Shown here: piece by piece, positions 32,457 to 41,317 of the stretch
Layout: each line of letters opens with the position of its first letter
Position numbering within the stretch: the stretch's first letter is position 1
NCBI RefSeq assembly: GCF_018406645.1
Contig: NZ_AP024546.1
Location: 2,666,001-2,730,000 of the forward strand
DNA: 64,000 nucleotides
Direction: 5' to 3'
Source: Lysobacter helvus
Lineage (GTDB): Bacteria; Pseudomonadota; Gammaproteobacteria; Xanthomonadales; Xanthomonadaceae
The notes under the pieces: generated by a model
What the model was told of the DNA's origin: nothing
The model's database searches: none
The model's input: only the letters and a program-made list of their open reading frames with translations
Position numbers and translations under genes: made by a program

Positions 32457-34991
32457 TCAGCCCAGGGACGCCAGGTCTTGCCGGATCGTGTCGATGCCTG
32501 CCCACGGATCCTTGCGTTGCTTCTTCAGCCGCGCGACGGTGGCATCGAGGTCGAAGGCGTCGCCGCGCTTCAATGCGGCCAGTTCGCGCCACGCCAGCGG
32601 CACCGCCACCGGTGCGCCGTCGCGTGCGCGCAGCGAATACGACGCCACCGCGGTCGCGCCGCGCCCGTTGCGCAGGTAGTCGACGAAGATTTTCCCCGGG
32701 CGCAGTTTCAGCGTGGCGGTGGCGAGGTAGCGATCGGGCTCCGAGCCCGCGAGCGCTTCGGCGAACCCTTTCGCGAATTGCTTCACCAACGGCCAGCGAT
32801 TGCCGGGGTTCAACGGCACGACGACGTGCAGGCCCTTGCCGCCGGTCGTGCGGAGGAAGGATTGCAGGCCGAGTTGTTGCAACAGGTCATGGACTTGCTG
32901 CGCGGATCGTTTCACTTCCGCGAACGGCACGTTGGGGCCGGGGTCCAGGTCGAACACGATGCGGTCGGCGATGTCGGGCGTGTCGGCGTGCGAGCCCCAC
33001 GGGTGGAACTCGAGCGCGTTGAACTGCACGAGTTCCATCAGGCCGGCGAGATCGTCGACGACGAGGTAGTTCGCATTGATGCCGGCTTCTTCCTTCAGGC
33101 GCACGAAGCGCACGACGTCGAGGCCTGCGGTGTGGTGTTTCTGGAAGAAGCACGGTTTCCCCGCACCGCTCGGGCAGCGGATGATCGAAAGCGGGCGGCC
33201 TGCGATGCCGGCGAGCAAGTGCGGTGCGACGGCGCGGTAGTACTCGGCGACCTGCAGCTTGGTGATGCCGCGGTCGGGGAAGATGATTTTCGTCGGGCTG
33301 CTGAGGCGGGTTTCGGGGGCGGGGGCGCGTTCGCGCGCGGTGGCGCCGGCGCGTTTCGTGGCTGTCTTCTTCGCCGCCTTTTTCGCGGGCGCGCGATCGG
33401 AATCCAGCAGGTCGTCCACGTCCTTGTCCAGCCGCAGCGTTTTCAACGACGGCTGCCGCAACACGCCCGAGTTGCCGATGCCGCGGATGAACACCTCGAC
33501 GACGAACGCAGGCTTGAACCAGGTCGCGCGCTTGCCGTCCGCCGGCGTGATCGCATTCGGCGGCACGTACACCGTGGGCGTGGTGGAGGTCTTGCGCTTG
33601 CCGATGTGTTCGACGATCTCGCGGATCAATTCGCCGGTGAAGCCCGTGCCGACGCGGCCGGCGTACGACCAGCCGTGCTCCGGATCGGGCCGCGCGAGCA
33701 GCAACGCACCGAAGCCCGTGCGCGCGCCTTGCCCCGGCGTGGTGCCGACGACGGCAAACTCGTCGGAGTCCAGGCGCTTCGTCTTGCGCCAGTCGTCGCC
33801 GCGCCCCGCGTGGTACGCGCCTTGCGCGCGCTTGGAGATGATCCCTTCGAATTGCTGCTCCGACGCGAGCGCGAATGCGGCGTCGCCTTCGTCGCCGGGG
33901 ACGTGCGAGCTGTAGGCGAGGTGGGGGGTCGGCGTGGACAGCAGGTCTTCGAGCAACGCCTTGCGTTCGACCAGCGGTGCCTTTCGCAGATCCACGCCTT
34001 CCAGGTGCAGCAGGTCGAACAGCACGTACGACAACGCGCCTTGTTGTTCGCCCGACAGCGTGGCCTGCAGCAGGTTGAAATCCGCCTGCGTGCCGCGGCC
34101 CGCGATGAGTTCGCCGTCGAAGGCCGCACTTTGCACGCCCAGGGCTTCGAGCGCCGCGCGCAACTCCGGCACCTTCGCCGTCCATTCGATGGCGTTGCGC
34201 GACCAGATGCGCACCTTGCCGCCGACCATCGTCGCCACGAGGCGGTAACCGTCCCACTTCACTTCGTGGATCCATTGCGCGCCGCTGGGCGCGGTGTCGC
34301 CGAGTTTCGCGAGTTGGGGTTCGAAGGCTTCGTTGCGGAGCGTGGCCTTCTTCGCGCCGGGGAGCTTCGAAGCCTTCGCGGCCCAGTCGACTTTGCGGCG
34401 TCGCTTGGGGGCAACTTTTGCGATTTTCTTCGCGGTCTTTTTTGCCGCTTTTTTCGGAGCACCGGGCGGGGGCGTCACATCGTCCAGCAGTTCGTCGGCT
34501 TCCACGGGGCCGGCATACGCGTCCTTCTCCTTGAACAACAGCCACGTCGGCTGTCGCGCGGCCTTGCCCGAGCGCACGAGATGCCACTCGCCCTTCAACT
34601 TCTCGCCGAACAACTCGAAACGCAGATGTCCCTTCGCGAGTTGCGCTTCCGGGTCGTAGGGCGTGGACCACACGCCGTGGTCGAACAAGGCCACGTGCCC
34701 GCCGCCGTATTCGCCGTGCGGGATGTCGCCTTCGAACGATGCGTAGGACACCGGGTGGTCTTCGACTTCCACGGCCATGCGCTTCACCTTGGGGTCGTAG
34801 CTCGGCCCCTTCGGCACCGCCCAGCTCTTGAGCGCATCGCCGACCTGCAGCCGGAAGTCGTAATGCCGGCGCGACGCGTGATGCAGCTGCACCACGAAAA
34901 TGGGGCGCTCGCCCTTCGGCAACGGCTTGCCCGGGGCGGGCTCGCGCGTCTTGTCGAACTGTCGCTTGCGGCGGTACTCGGTCAGGCTCAT
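32457..34991 (-). CDS. ligD: DNA ligase D (3'-phosphoesterase, ligase, polymerase)
   Basis: 844 residues. Order PE-LIG-POL: N-terminal 3'-phosphoesterase (HHASRRHYDFRLQ ... HPVSYASFEGDIPHGEYGGG, ~35-160), a basic Lys/Ala-rich linker, ATP-dependent ligase core with the nucleotidyl-lysine motif EVKWDGYRL and the FDGELIAG / EGIISKR motifs (~245-470), a second linker, then the archaeo-eukaryotic primase-type polymerase (~560-830) with DLDPGPN. It performs end-processing and sealing in bacterial non-homologous end joining, normally with Ku. No Ku gene is in the window. Confidence 0.95.
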   Translation of the reverse strand: MSLTEYRRKRQFDKTREPAPGKPLPKGERPIFVVQLHHASRRHYDFRLQVGDALKSWAVPKGPSYDPKVKRMAVEVEDHPVSYASFEGDIPHGEYGGGHVALFDHGVWSTPYDPEAQLAKGHLRFELFGEKLKGEWHLVRSGKAARQPTWLLFKEKDAYAGPVEADELLDDVTPPPGAPKKAAKKTAKKIAKVAPKRRRKVDWAAKASKLPGAKKATLRNEAFEPQLAKLGDTAPSGAQWIHEVKWDGYRLVATMVGGKVRIWSRNAIEWTAKVPELRAALEALGVQSAAFDGELIAGRGTQADFNLLQATLSGEQQGALSYVLFDLLHLEGVDLRKAPLVERKALLEDLLSTPTPHLAYSSHVPGDEGDAAFALASEQQFEGIISKRAQGAYHAGRGDDWRKTKRLDSDEFAVVGTTPGQGARTGFGALLLARPDPEHGWSYAGRVGTGFTGELIREIVEHIGKRKTSTTPTVYVPPNAITPADGKRATWFKPAFVVEVFIRGIGNSGVLRQPSLKTLRLDKDVDDLLDSDRAPAKKAAKKTATKRAGATARERAPAPETRLSSPTKIIFPDRGITKLQVAEYYRAVAPHLLAGIAGRPLSIIRCPSGAGKPCFFQKHHTAGLDVVRFVRLKEEAGINANYLVVDDLAGLMELVQFNALEFHPWGSHADTPDIADRIVFDLDPGPNVPFAEVKRSAQQVHDLLQQLGLQSFLRTTGGKGLHVVVPLNPGNRWPLVKQFAKGFAEALAGSEPDRYLATATLKLRPGKIFVDYLRNGRGATAVASYSLRARDGAPVAVPLAWRELAALKRGDAFDLDATVARLKKQRKDPWAGIDTIRQDLASLG

Positions 34992-35067
34992 GACGGTTCC
35001 ATCACGGGCTCTCCACCACCGGCAGAGGTATCAACGGACGCTACCAAACCGCCAGCAGGAGGTCGTG

Positions 35068-35247
35068 ATGACAAAGCGCGAACTGGTCGAACCCACCCCC
35101 GGCGACAAACGCCTCCAGCGCCGGGACAACAAGGGGCGTTTCGCCGAGTCCGACGACCTGGGCAAGTCCCTGGGCCGGGACCAGCAACACCAGGCCGCCC
35201 ACGAGGCGCCGCGTGGGGAAGGGGACAAGGGCGATCGCAAGCACTGA
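35068..35247 (+). CDS. Small basic hydrophilic protein
   Basis: 59 residues with an excellent AGGAGG site. Highly charged and without hydrophobic core (RRDNKGRFAESDDLGKSLGRDQQHQAAHEAPRGEG), so likely intrinsically disordered. It is divergent from ligD (76 bp) and 35 bp before the YedK-type gene, placing it between two DNA-repair genes. No family recognised. Confidence 0.68.
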   Translation: MTKRELVEPTPGDKRLQRRDNKGRFAESDDLGKSLGRDQQHQAAHEAPRGEGDKGDRKH

Positions 35248-35282
35248 ATTCGGCTTGATGCGCCTGCGATAGGATCGCCGCC

Positions 35283-35981
35283 ATGTGCGGACGATTCACC
35301 CGTAACTTCACCTGGCAGCAGGTCCGCGACTTCTCGCGGATGCTGGACCTGATCACGCCGGAGGAGGACGCGCCTCCGGCGGCATACAACATCGCGCCCA
35401 CCGATCCGGGTCCCGTGATCGTCGCCAGCGAAGGCGGCGGTGGTCGCGTCGAAACCATGCGTTGGGGGTTGCTGCCGGCGTGGTCGAAGGACACGCGGCT
35501 CGCCTACAGCACGATCAACGCGCGCCTGGAATCGATCGCGGAGAAACCTGCGTTCCGCGAACCCTTCAAGCGACGCCGTGCGCTGGTGCCCGCCACCGGG
35601 TATTACGAGTGGCCGGTGATCGATGGGCGCAAGCGTCCGCACTACATCACGCTGGCTGGTTCGCCGGTGATGTTGTTCGCCGGCGTGTGGGAGTCGCGCA
35701 GCAACGGCGCGGGCGGACAGTTGCTGACCTATAGCGTTGTCACGCGTGCAGCCGATCCGGTGATCCGCCCGGTGCACGACCGGATGCCGCTGATCCTGCC
35801 GCCCGAGTTGTTGCACGACTGGTTGCACGGCGATGCAGACCGGGCGATGCAAATCGCGCATGCCGCACCGGAGCCTTCGCTCGTCTTCCACGAAGTCGAC
35901 CCTGCCGTCGGCAATGTCCGAAACCAGGGCGAACAGTTGATCGCTCCCATGCCGTGCGCGGCGGATGGCCTCTTTCCGTAG
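35283..35981 (+). CDS. SOS response-associated peptidase (YedK/HMCES family)
   Basis: 232 residues. Cys2 (MCGRF) is the nucleophile that cross-links abasic sites in single-stranded DNA. Other family residues are visible: YNIAPTDPGPV, MRWGLLPAWSKD, NARLESIAEKPAF, the catalytic Glu in TGYYEW and the late His in VHDRMPLIL. Length matches the family. Close to ligD, so part of a small DNA-repair neighbourhood. Confidence 0.95.
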   Translation: MCGRFTRNFTWQQVRDFSRMLDLITPEEDAPPAAYNIAPTDPGPVIVASEGGGGRVETMRWGLLPAWSKDTRLAYSTINARLESIAEKPAFREPFKRRRALVPATGYYEWPVIDGRKRPHYITLAGSPVMLFAGVWESRSNGAGGQLLTYSVVTRAADPVIRPVHDRMPLILPPELLHDWLHGDADRAMQIAHAAPEPSLVFHEVDPAVGNVRNQGEQLIAPMPCAADGLFP

Positions 35982-36019
35982 ACGATTCGCGTCTCCGCAC
36001 TGAATTTGCACGAATGCCT

Positions 36020-36069
36020 CCGGGCCAATGCCCCAAGGGGCCATAGCGCATCCCCGGGCCCGGTGTTTT
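36020..36069 (+). terminator. Terminator-like structure after the YedK gene
   Basis: CCGGGCC (36020-36026) pairs with GGCCCGG (36057-36063), with an inner GCCCC-AA-GGGGC hairpin, followed by TGTTTT (to 36069). It lies ~40 nt after the stop. Confidence 0.55.
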
Positions 36070-36138
36070 GCTGGCGCCGCTGCTCACCGAACGGGGATCA
36101 GCGCGGTCTCCCGCGGGGCGCGGGAAGTACCACGCGAC

Positions 36139-36229
36139 GTGCGACACGGATTCGCAGCAACCGCAGGAAACGTCGTATCCGGCTATCAACGGATGCGCAG
36201 GGAACCTGCGTGTTGCGAATCCGCCGCAC
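36139..36229 (+). ncRNA. Long imperfect hairpin / candidate structured RNA upstream of the invasin gene
   Basis: GGATTCGCA (36148-36156) pairs perfectly with TGCGAATCC (36214-36222), flanked by GTGCG (36139-36143) / CGCAC (36225-36229). CGCAGG occurs twice (36162-36167 and 36196-36201), and both copies can pair with CCTGCG (36205-36210), giving two mutually exclusive folds. An inner TATCCG / CGGATG hairpin (36176-36195) is shared. The whole lies ~140 nt before the invasin ATG. Of the 390-bp gap 35982-36371, the remainder shows nothing recognisable. Confidence 0.5.
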
Positions 36230-36371
36230 ATCGCGCTAGCCGAGAACATGCACGCATGATTCTTCTGTCTAGCGAGGAAGTTTCGTACTCCGACACAGGA
36301 ATGCGACGACTACTTCGATAGGCAATCGGCCGGAAGAATGCGCCCCACTTTCTGCGCGGGGGCGCCATCCA

Positions 36372-39300
36372 ATGTCACATAGCAACAATCGAATTACTCC
36401 CACGAGGATCGCGAAGGCGATTGCGGTGTCCTTGGTCATTTCGCTCGGCGCCGCCACGGCGAAGGCGGGCGAGGCCGAAACCTCCTCATCCGAAGTCCTC
36501 ACCGAAGACGAGCGCAAGAAGCGCGAAGCGTTGCTGGAAGCGAAATCGCGCGCGCAAACCGACAAGATCAAGTCGAAGCTGCCGGACATCGGCGGCGGCA
36601 ACACGAGCAAGGCCGAAGCCGAAGCGAACCGCAGGCTCGCCGAAAGCGCCGCGGCCAAGGCCACGACGGTCGCGAAGAACTTCGTCGCCTCGTCGCAGAA
36701 CAACAGCACCGCACTCACCCCGGACCTCAAGAACCAGGTGGTGCAGGAAGTCGTGAACACCGGCCTGTCCGCGGGCGTGCAGGCGGCGAAGAGCAGCGGC
36801 AATCCGTTCCTCGGCAACCTCACCGGTTCTGCGTCGTGGAGCGAGGACGGCGGCCTGGACTTCAACCTGCAGACCATCGGCGTGCTGTCCGGAGAGGGCA
36901 TCGGCAACAACTGGCTGCTGCAGGTGGGCGCCCACAACGAACTGGATCGACCGACCGGCAACGTCGGCCTGGTGTATCGCTACGTCACGCCGGACAAGAA
37001 GGCGTTGTTCGGCGCGAACGTGTTCTACGACCACGACTTCCAGGCGGGCGCCAACCGCGTGGGCGTGGGCGTGGAAGCCGCGACGCAAAGCACGCGGTGG
37101 TTCGCCAACACGTACGCGCCGTTGTCCGATAGCTGGTACGACGTCAAGGACAACGACGACATCCAGGAACGCGCCGCGAGTGGTTACGACCTCGGCATCA
37201 CCTACAGTCCGTCGAAGTTGCCGGGCCTCGATCTCACATTGAAGGGCACGTGGTGGCAGGGCGAACGCGTCGATGTGTTCGGCACCGGCAACACGCTCGA
37301 GAACCCCAACGTGTGGAGCGCGAAGATCGCGTGGTCGCCCGTGCCGTTGATCGGCGTGAGCGTGGAGCACGACAAGGCCATCGGTGGCCCCAGCGACACG
37401 AAGCTGATGCTGAACTTCAACTACAAGTTCGGCGTGCCGATGTCGCAGCAGACGCTGACGGGTGCAGTGGGCTACCTGGACGCGGAAAACGATCCGGAAG
37501 GTACGCACACCTACCAGTGGTACCGCGCCGACAACGCCGCCGGCACCACCAACCGCGTCGCCATCGCCAGCGCCACCGCACTGACGTATGTCGTCACCGC
37601 CGACGACCAGGGCAAGTTCCTGGTGTTCGGGGTAGTGCCGAAGGCGACGACGGGCACGCCGAACGTGGGTCTCGAGGCCTTCAAGGTCACCACGATCGCA
37701 GTGCCGGCGTCCAAGCCGGTCGCGTACGACCTGAGCATCGAAGGCAACGCCGTCGTCGGCCAGACGCTGCGCGCGCTCTACAAGTACCGCGACGACGAGA
37801 ACGACCTGGAAAGCGGAACGACGTTCCAGTGGTGCCGCAGCAGCGTCACGTGCAGCATCGGCGACAACACCGGCATCGAGTACGTCGTGAAGGCGAGCGA
37901 CGTTGGCCACAAGCTGGTCTTCAACGTCACGCCGAAGTCGGCCACCGGCACCACGGCCACGCGCACGGGCAACGTGGTCTGGAGTGCGGAGACCGCCGTT
38001 GTGACCGGCACGGCGCCGACCATGACCGACCCGACGATCACCGGCACGGTGAAGGTGGGCTCGATCCTCACCGGCAACCCGCAGGGCTACCAGGACGCAC
38101 AAAGCGACCCGCCGGGCACCCACACCTACAGGTGGTATCGCGCCGACAACGCCGCCGGCACGCTCAACAAGACGCAGATCGGCAGCGCCACCGCGAGCAC
38201 GTACACACCCGTTGCAGACGACCAGGGCAAGTGGCTGGTGTTCGAAGTCACGCCGGTGAGCGCATCGGGCACGCCGAACACGGATCCGGCGAATGCCAGG
38301 AGCGTGGTCACCACGGTTGCAGTGCCTGCGTCCAAGCCGGTCGCGTACGACCTGAGCATCGAAGGCAGTCCGATCGTCGGCCAGACGCTGCGTGCGCTCT
38401 ACAAGTACCGCGACGACGAGAACGACCTGGAAAGCGGAACGACGTTCCAGTGGTGTCACAGCAACGTGGGCTGCAGCATTGGCGACAACACCGGCGCCGA
38501 GTACGTGGTGAAGGCCTCCGACGTTGGCCACAAGCTGGTCTTCAACGTCACGCCGAAGTCCGCGACGGGCACCACGGCCACGCGCACGGGCAACGTGGTC
38601 TGGAGTGCGGAGACCGCCGTGGTGGCCGGCACCGCGCCGACGATGACCAACCCGACCATCACCGGCACGGTGAAGGTGGGCTCGGTGCTCACCGGCAACC
38701 CGCAGGGCTACCAGGACGCACAAAGCGACCCACCGGGCACCCACACCTACAGGTGGTACCGCGTCGACAACGCCGCCGGCACGCTCAACAAGGTGCAGAT
38801 CGGTGGCGCCACCGCGAGCACGTACACGCCCGTTGCAGACGACCAAGGCAAGTGGCTGGTGTTCGAAGTCACGCCGGTGAGCGCGTCGGGCACGCCGAAC
38901 ACGGATCCGGCGAATGCCAGGAGCGTGGTCACCACGATCGCAGTGCCTGCGTCCAAGCCGGTCGCGTACGACCTGAGGATTGAAGGCAGTCCGATGGTCG
39001 GCCAGACGCTGCGTGCGATCCACAAGTACCGCGACGACGAGAACGACCTGGAAAGCGGAACGACCATCCAGTGGTGCCAGCACAACACCTTCTGCCCCGT
39101 GGGCTCGGGCGCGACCTACGTCGTGCGACCAGAGGATGTCGGCCACCAGTTGTTGTTCGTTGTCACTCCGAATTCCGCAACCGGCGCAACGGGTACGCGA
39201 ACGGGCGACCAGGTCTGGAGTACTCCGACCGCCACGGTCACCAGTCCCGGCTCTGCGCCAACCGCGAATCCAACCATCACCGGCAGGCCTATTTATTTGC

Positions 39301-39908
39301 AGACGCTGACTGCAAACCCTGGCTACCAGGACGTGGATGGCGATGGGCAGGACACCTCAACGAGCGGCACCAACTACAGGTGGCGGATCCCGGAAACCGA
39401 TGCAACCCTCAAGATGGGTCGCGGCAACGCATTCGCGACGTACGCGGTGCAAGCTGCGGCCATGACGTACGAGGTCGAAGTGGTGGTCACACCGCGCTCC
39501 GCGACGGGCACGCCAGCCGAGGGCCTGGCGCGCGCGAGCTCCAAGGTGTACGTGCCGCATTCGCAATGGACGTCCTGGACGGCGAGGAGAATTACCGCCA
39601 ACACATTCGGCGACGCAGGCCCGTCCATGAACGTCAATATCCCCAGGATCCCCGTGGCCAGGCGCGTCACCGTCCAGGTCTGGAATGAAGGGTACTTCGT
39701 GCACGGCTACTACTCCGCCGTCCAGCTCATCGCTCCGGACGGCACGGTTTACAGCCACGACCACCTCATCGATGTCGTGGGAGGAGCGACCTATACATTC
39801 AACGTCAACGAAGCGACGGGCGGCACCTGGCGAGTCAGGGTCAACCCTGGGAACATGAATGCCGAAATACAGGTGACCGGCTTCCAGCTCGACTTCTATC
39901 CGTTCTGA
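36372..39908 (+). CDS. Intimin/invasin-like inverse autotransporter adhesin
   Basis: 1178 residues. Signal peptide (KAIAVSLVISLGAATAKA), then a charged helical linker (~35-130) in place of the LysM domain often present in this family, then an inverse autotransporter beta-barrel (~140-355) with typical strands (GNNWLLQVGAHNELDR, GLVYRYVTPDKKALFGANVFYDHDF, KLMLNFNYKFGVP). The passenger (~356-1060) is made of Ig-like repeats of ~104 residues with YQWYRADNAAGT and DDQGKWLVFEVTP motifs. The last ~115 residues resemble a P-domain-like beta sandwich (VQLIAPDGTVYSHDH, GGTWRVRVNPG). Outer-membrane, surface-exposed adhesin. A GGGGG site precedes the ATG. Confidence 0.93.
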   Translation: MSHSNNRITPTRIAKAIAVSLVISLGAATAKAGEAETSSSEVLTEDERKKREALLEAKSRAQTDKIKSKLPDIGGGNTSKAEAEANRRLAESAAAKATTVAKNFVASSQNNSTALTPDLKNQVVQEVVNTGLSAGVQAAKSSGNPFLGNLTGSASWSEDGGLDFNLQTIGVLSGEGIGNNWLLQVGAHNELDRPTGNVGLVYRYVTPDKKALFGANVFYDHDFQAGANRVGVGVEAATQSTRWFANTYAPLSDSWYDVKDNDDIQERAASGYDLGITYSPSKLPGLDLTLKGTWWQGERVDVFGTGNTLENPNVWSAKIAWSPVPLIGVSVEHDKAIGGPSDTKLMLNFNYKFGVPMSQQTLTGAVGYLDAENDPEGTHTYQWYRADNAAGTTNRVAIASATALTYVVTADDQGKFLVFGVVPKATTGTPNVGLEAFKVTTIAVPASKPVAYDLSIEGNAVVGQTLRALYKYRDDENDLESGTTFQWCRSSVTCSIGDNTGIEYVVKASDVGHKLVFNVTPKSATGTTATRTGNVVWSAETAVVTGTAPTMTDPTITGTVKVGSILTGNPQGYQDAQSDPPGTHTYRWYRADNAAGTLNKTQIGSATASTYTPVADDQGKWLVFEVTPVSASGTPNTDPANARSVVTTVAVPASKPVAYDLSIEGSPIVGQTLRALYKYRDDENDLESGTTFQWCHSNVGCSIGDNTGAEYVVKASDVGHKLVFNVTPKSATGTTATRTGNVVWSAETAVVAGTAPTMTNPTITGTVKVGSVLTGNPQGYQDAQSDPPGTHTYRWYRVDNAAGTLNKVQIGGATASTYTPVADDQGKWLVFEVTPVSASGTPNTDPANARSVVTTIAVPASKPVAYDLRIEGSPMVGQTLRAIHKYRDDENDLESGTTIQWCQHNTFCPVGSGATYVVRPEDVGHQLLFVVTPNSATGATGTRTGDQVWSTPTATVTSPGSAPTANPTITGRPIYLQTLTANPGYQDVDGDGQDTSTSGTNYRWRIPETDATLKMGRGNAFATYAVQAAAMTYEVEVVVTPRSATGTPAEGLARASSKVYVPHSQWTSWTARRITANTFGDAGPSMNVNIPRIPVARRVTVQVWNEGYFVHGYYSAVQLIAPDGTVYSHDHLIDVVGGATYTFNVNEATGGTWRVRVNPGNMNAEIQVTGFQLDFYPF
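37701..39290 (+). repeat. 621-bp tandem repeats inside the invasin gene
   Basis: Units begin at 37701, 38322 and 38943 (exactly 621 bp apart) with GTGCCGGCGTCCAAGCCGGT or a near copy. The third unit is partial and diverges after ~39100. Each unit encodes two Ig-like domains (207 residues). Near identity at DNA level implies recent duplication. Confidence 0.92.
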
Positions 39909-39985
39909 AAAAGAGGTCACGCGCTTCCAGCCCGCCCGATGTCCATTGCCACGCTGGAGCAGGGACCTTGCGCGTGAGAGACTCC

Positions 39986-40012
39986 GCCCCATTCCGCCTC
40001 CCGGAATGGGGC
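39986..40012 (+). promoter_or_regulatory. 11-bp hairpin directly before the start codon of the UDP-sugar dehydrogenase gene
   Basis: Perfect stem GCCCCATTCCG (39986-39996) / CGGAATGGGGC (40002-40012) with a 5-nt loop, ending 4 nt before ATG 40017. The purine-rich part that could act as ribosome site lies inside the stem. It could be the terminator of the upstream gene or a translation-blocking structure; there is no T run. Confidence 0.6.
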
Positions 40013-40016
40013 CTCC

Positions 40017-41297
40017 ATGCGCGACACCACCACCGCACGCATCGCCGTCATCGGCCTGGGTTACGTCGGCTTGCCGCTGGCCGTGGCCTTCGGCCGCCGC
40101 AGCGACACGCTGGGGTTCGACATCGATCCATCCCGGATCGCGGCGTTGACGCAAGGGGCAGGGGACAGCAACCGGGAAGTCACGCCTGACGAACTCGCCG
40201 CGGCCACGCAGCTCCGCTTCACCTCCGACCTCACCGCGCTGCGCGACCGCGACGTCTTCATCGTCACCGTCCCCACGCCCATCGACGAACACAAGCGCCC
40301 GGACTTCAGCCCGCTGATCTCCGCCTCGCGCTCGATCGGCACCGTGCTCAAGCGCGGCGACGTGGTGATCTACGAATCCACCGTTTACCCGGGCGCGACG
40401 GAAGAAATCTGCGTGCCGGAACTCGAACGCACCTCCGGCCTGCGCTTCAACCACGACTTCCACGTCGGCTACAGCCCGGAACGCATCAACCCGGGCGATC
40501 GCGAACGCCGCCTGGCCAACATCCCGAAAGTCACCGCCGGCTCCACGCCGGACACCGCGACGTTCGTCGACGCGCTGTACCAGACGATCATCACCGCCGG
40601 CACGCACAAGGCCTCCAGCATCCAGGTGGCCGAAGCGTCGAAGGTGGTCGAGAACACGCAGCGCGACGTCAACATCGCGCTGATGAACGAATTCGCGCTG
40701 ATCTTCCATCGCCTCGGCATCGACACGACGGAAGTGCTGGAAGCCGCGCGCACGAAGTGGAACTTCCTGCCGTTCCGCCCGGGCCTGGTCGGCGGGCATT
40801 GCATCGGCGTGGATCCGTATTACCTGATCCAGCGCGCACAGGCCGCGGGTTACTACCCCGACATCCTGCTCGCCTGCCGCCGCATCAACGATGCGATGGG
40901 GCAGCAGGTTGCCGCCGAAGTGATCAAGCTGATGGTGCAGCGCGGCCTCACGATCGCCGGCGCGCGCATCCTGCTGCTGGGCCTGACGTTCAAGGAAAAC
41001 TGCCCCGACCTGCGCAACACGCGCGTGGTCGAACTGGCCGGCGAGCTCGAGGACTACCGCGCCACCGTCGACATCCACGACCCGTGGGCCAGCGCCCACG
41101 AAGCCTTGCAGGAGTACGGCATCCGCCTCGTCGATACGCCCGAGGCCGGCGCCTATGACGCCGTCGTGATCTGCGTGGCGCATGATGAGTTCAAGGCGCT
41201 GGGCATCGACGGCCTGCGCCGGCTGGGCCACGCGAACGCGGTGTACTACGACATCAAGAGCCTGTTCCCGAAGGATGCCGTCGACGCGCGGTTGTAA
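40017..41297 (+). CDS. UDP-N-acetylglucosamine/galactosamine 6-dehydrogenase (TviB/WbpO type)
   Basis: 426 residues. NAD-binding GLGYVGLPLA (13-22), central domain with ESTVYPGATEE and NPGDRERRL, catalytic Cys262 in GGHCIGVDPYYL, and a C-terminal domain with LGLTFKENCPDLRNT. The GHCIGVDPYYL sequence places it with the TviB/WecC-like enzymes that oxidise UDP-HexNAc to the uronic acid in two NAD steps. No glycosyltransferase or other polysaccharide gene is nearby, so it appears as an orphan. Cytoplasmic. Confidence 0.92.
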   Translation: MRDTTTARIAVIGLGYVGLPLAVAFGRRSDTLGFDIDPSRIAALTQGAGDSNREVTPDELAAATQLRFTSDLTALRDRDVFIVTVPTPIDEHKRPDFSPLISASRSIGTVLKRGDVVIYESTVYPGATEEICVPELERTSGLRFNHDFHVGYSPERINPGDRERRLANIPKVTAGSTPDTATFVDALYQTIITAGTHKASSIQVAEASKVVENTQRDVNIALMNEFALIFHRLGIDTTEVLEAARTKWNFLPFRPGLVGGHCIGVDPYYLIQRAQAAGYYPDILLACRRINDAMGQQVAAEVIKLMVQRGLTIAGARILLLGLTFKENCPDLRNTRVVELAGELEDYRATVDIHDPWASAHEALQEYGIRLVDTPEAGAYDAVVICVAHDEFKALGIDGLRRLGHANAVYYDIKSLFPKDAVDARL

Positions 41298-41317
41298 ACG
41301 AACTCCATGAGGTCCTG

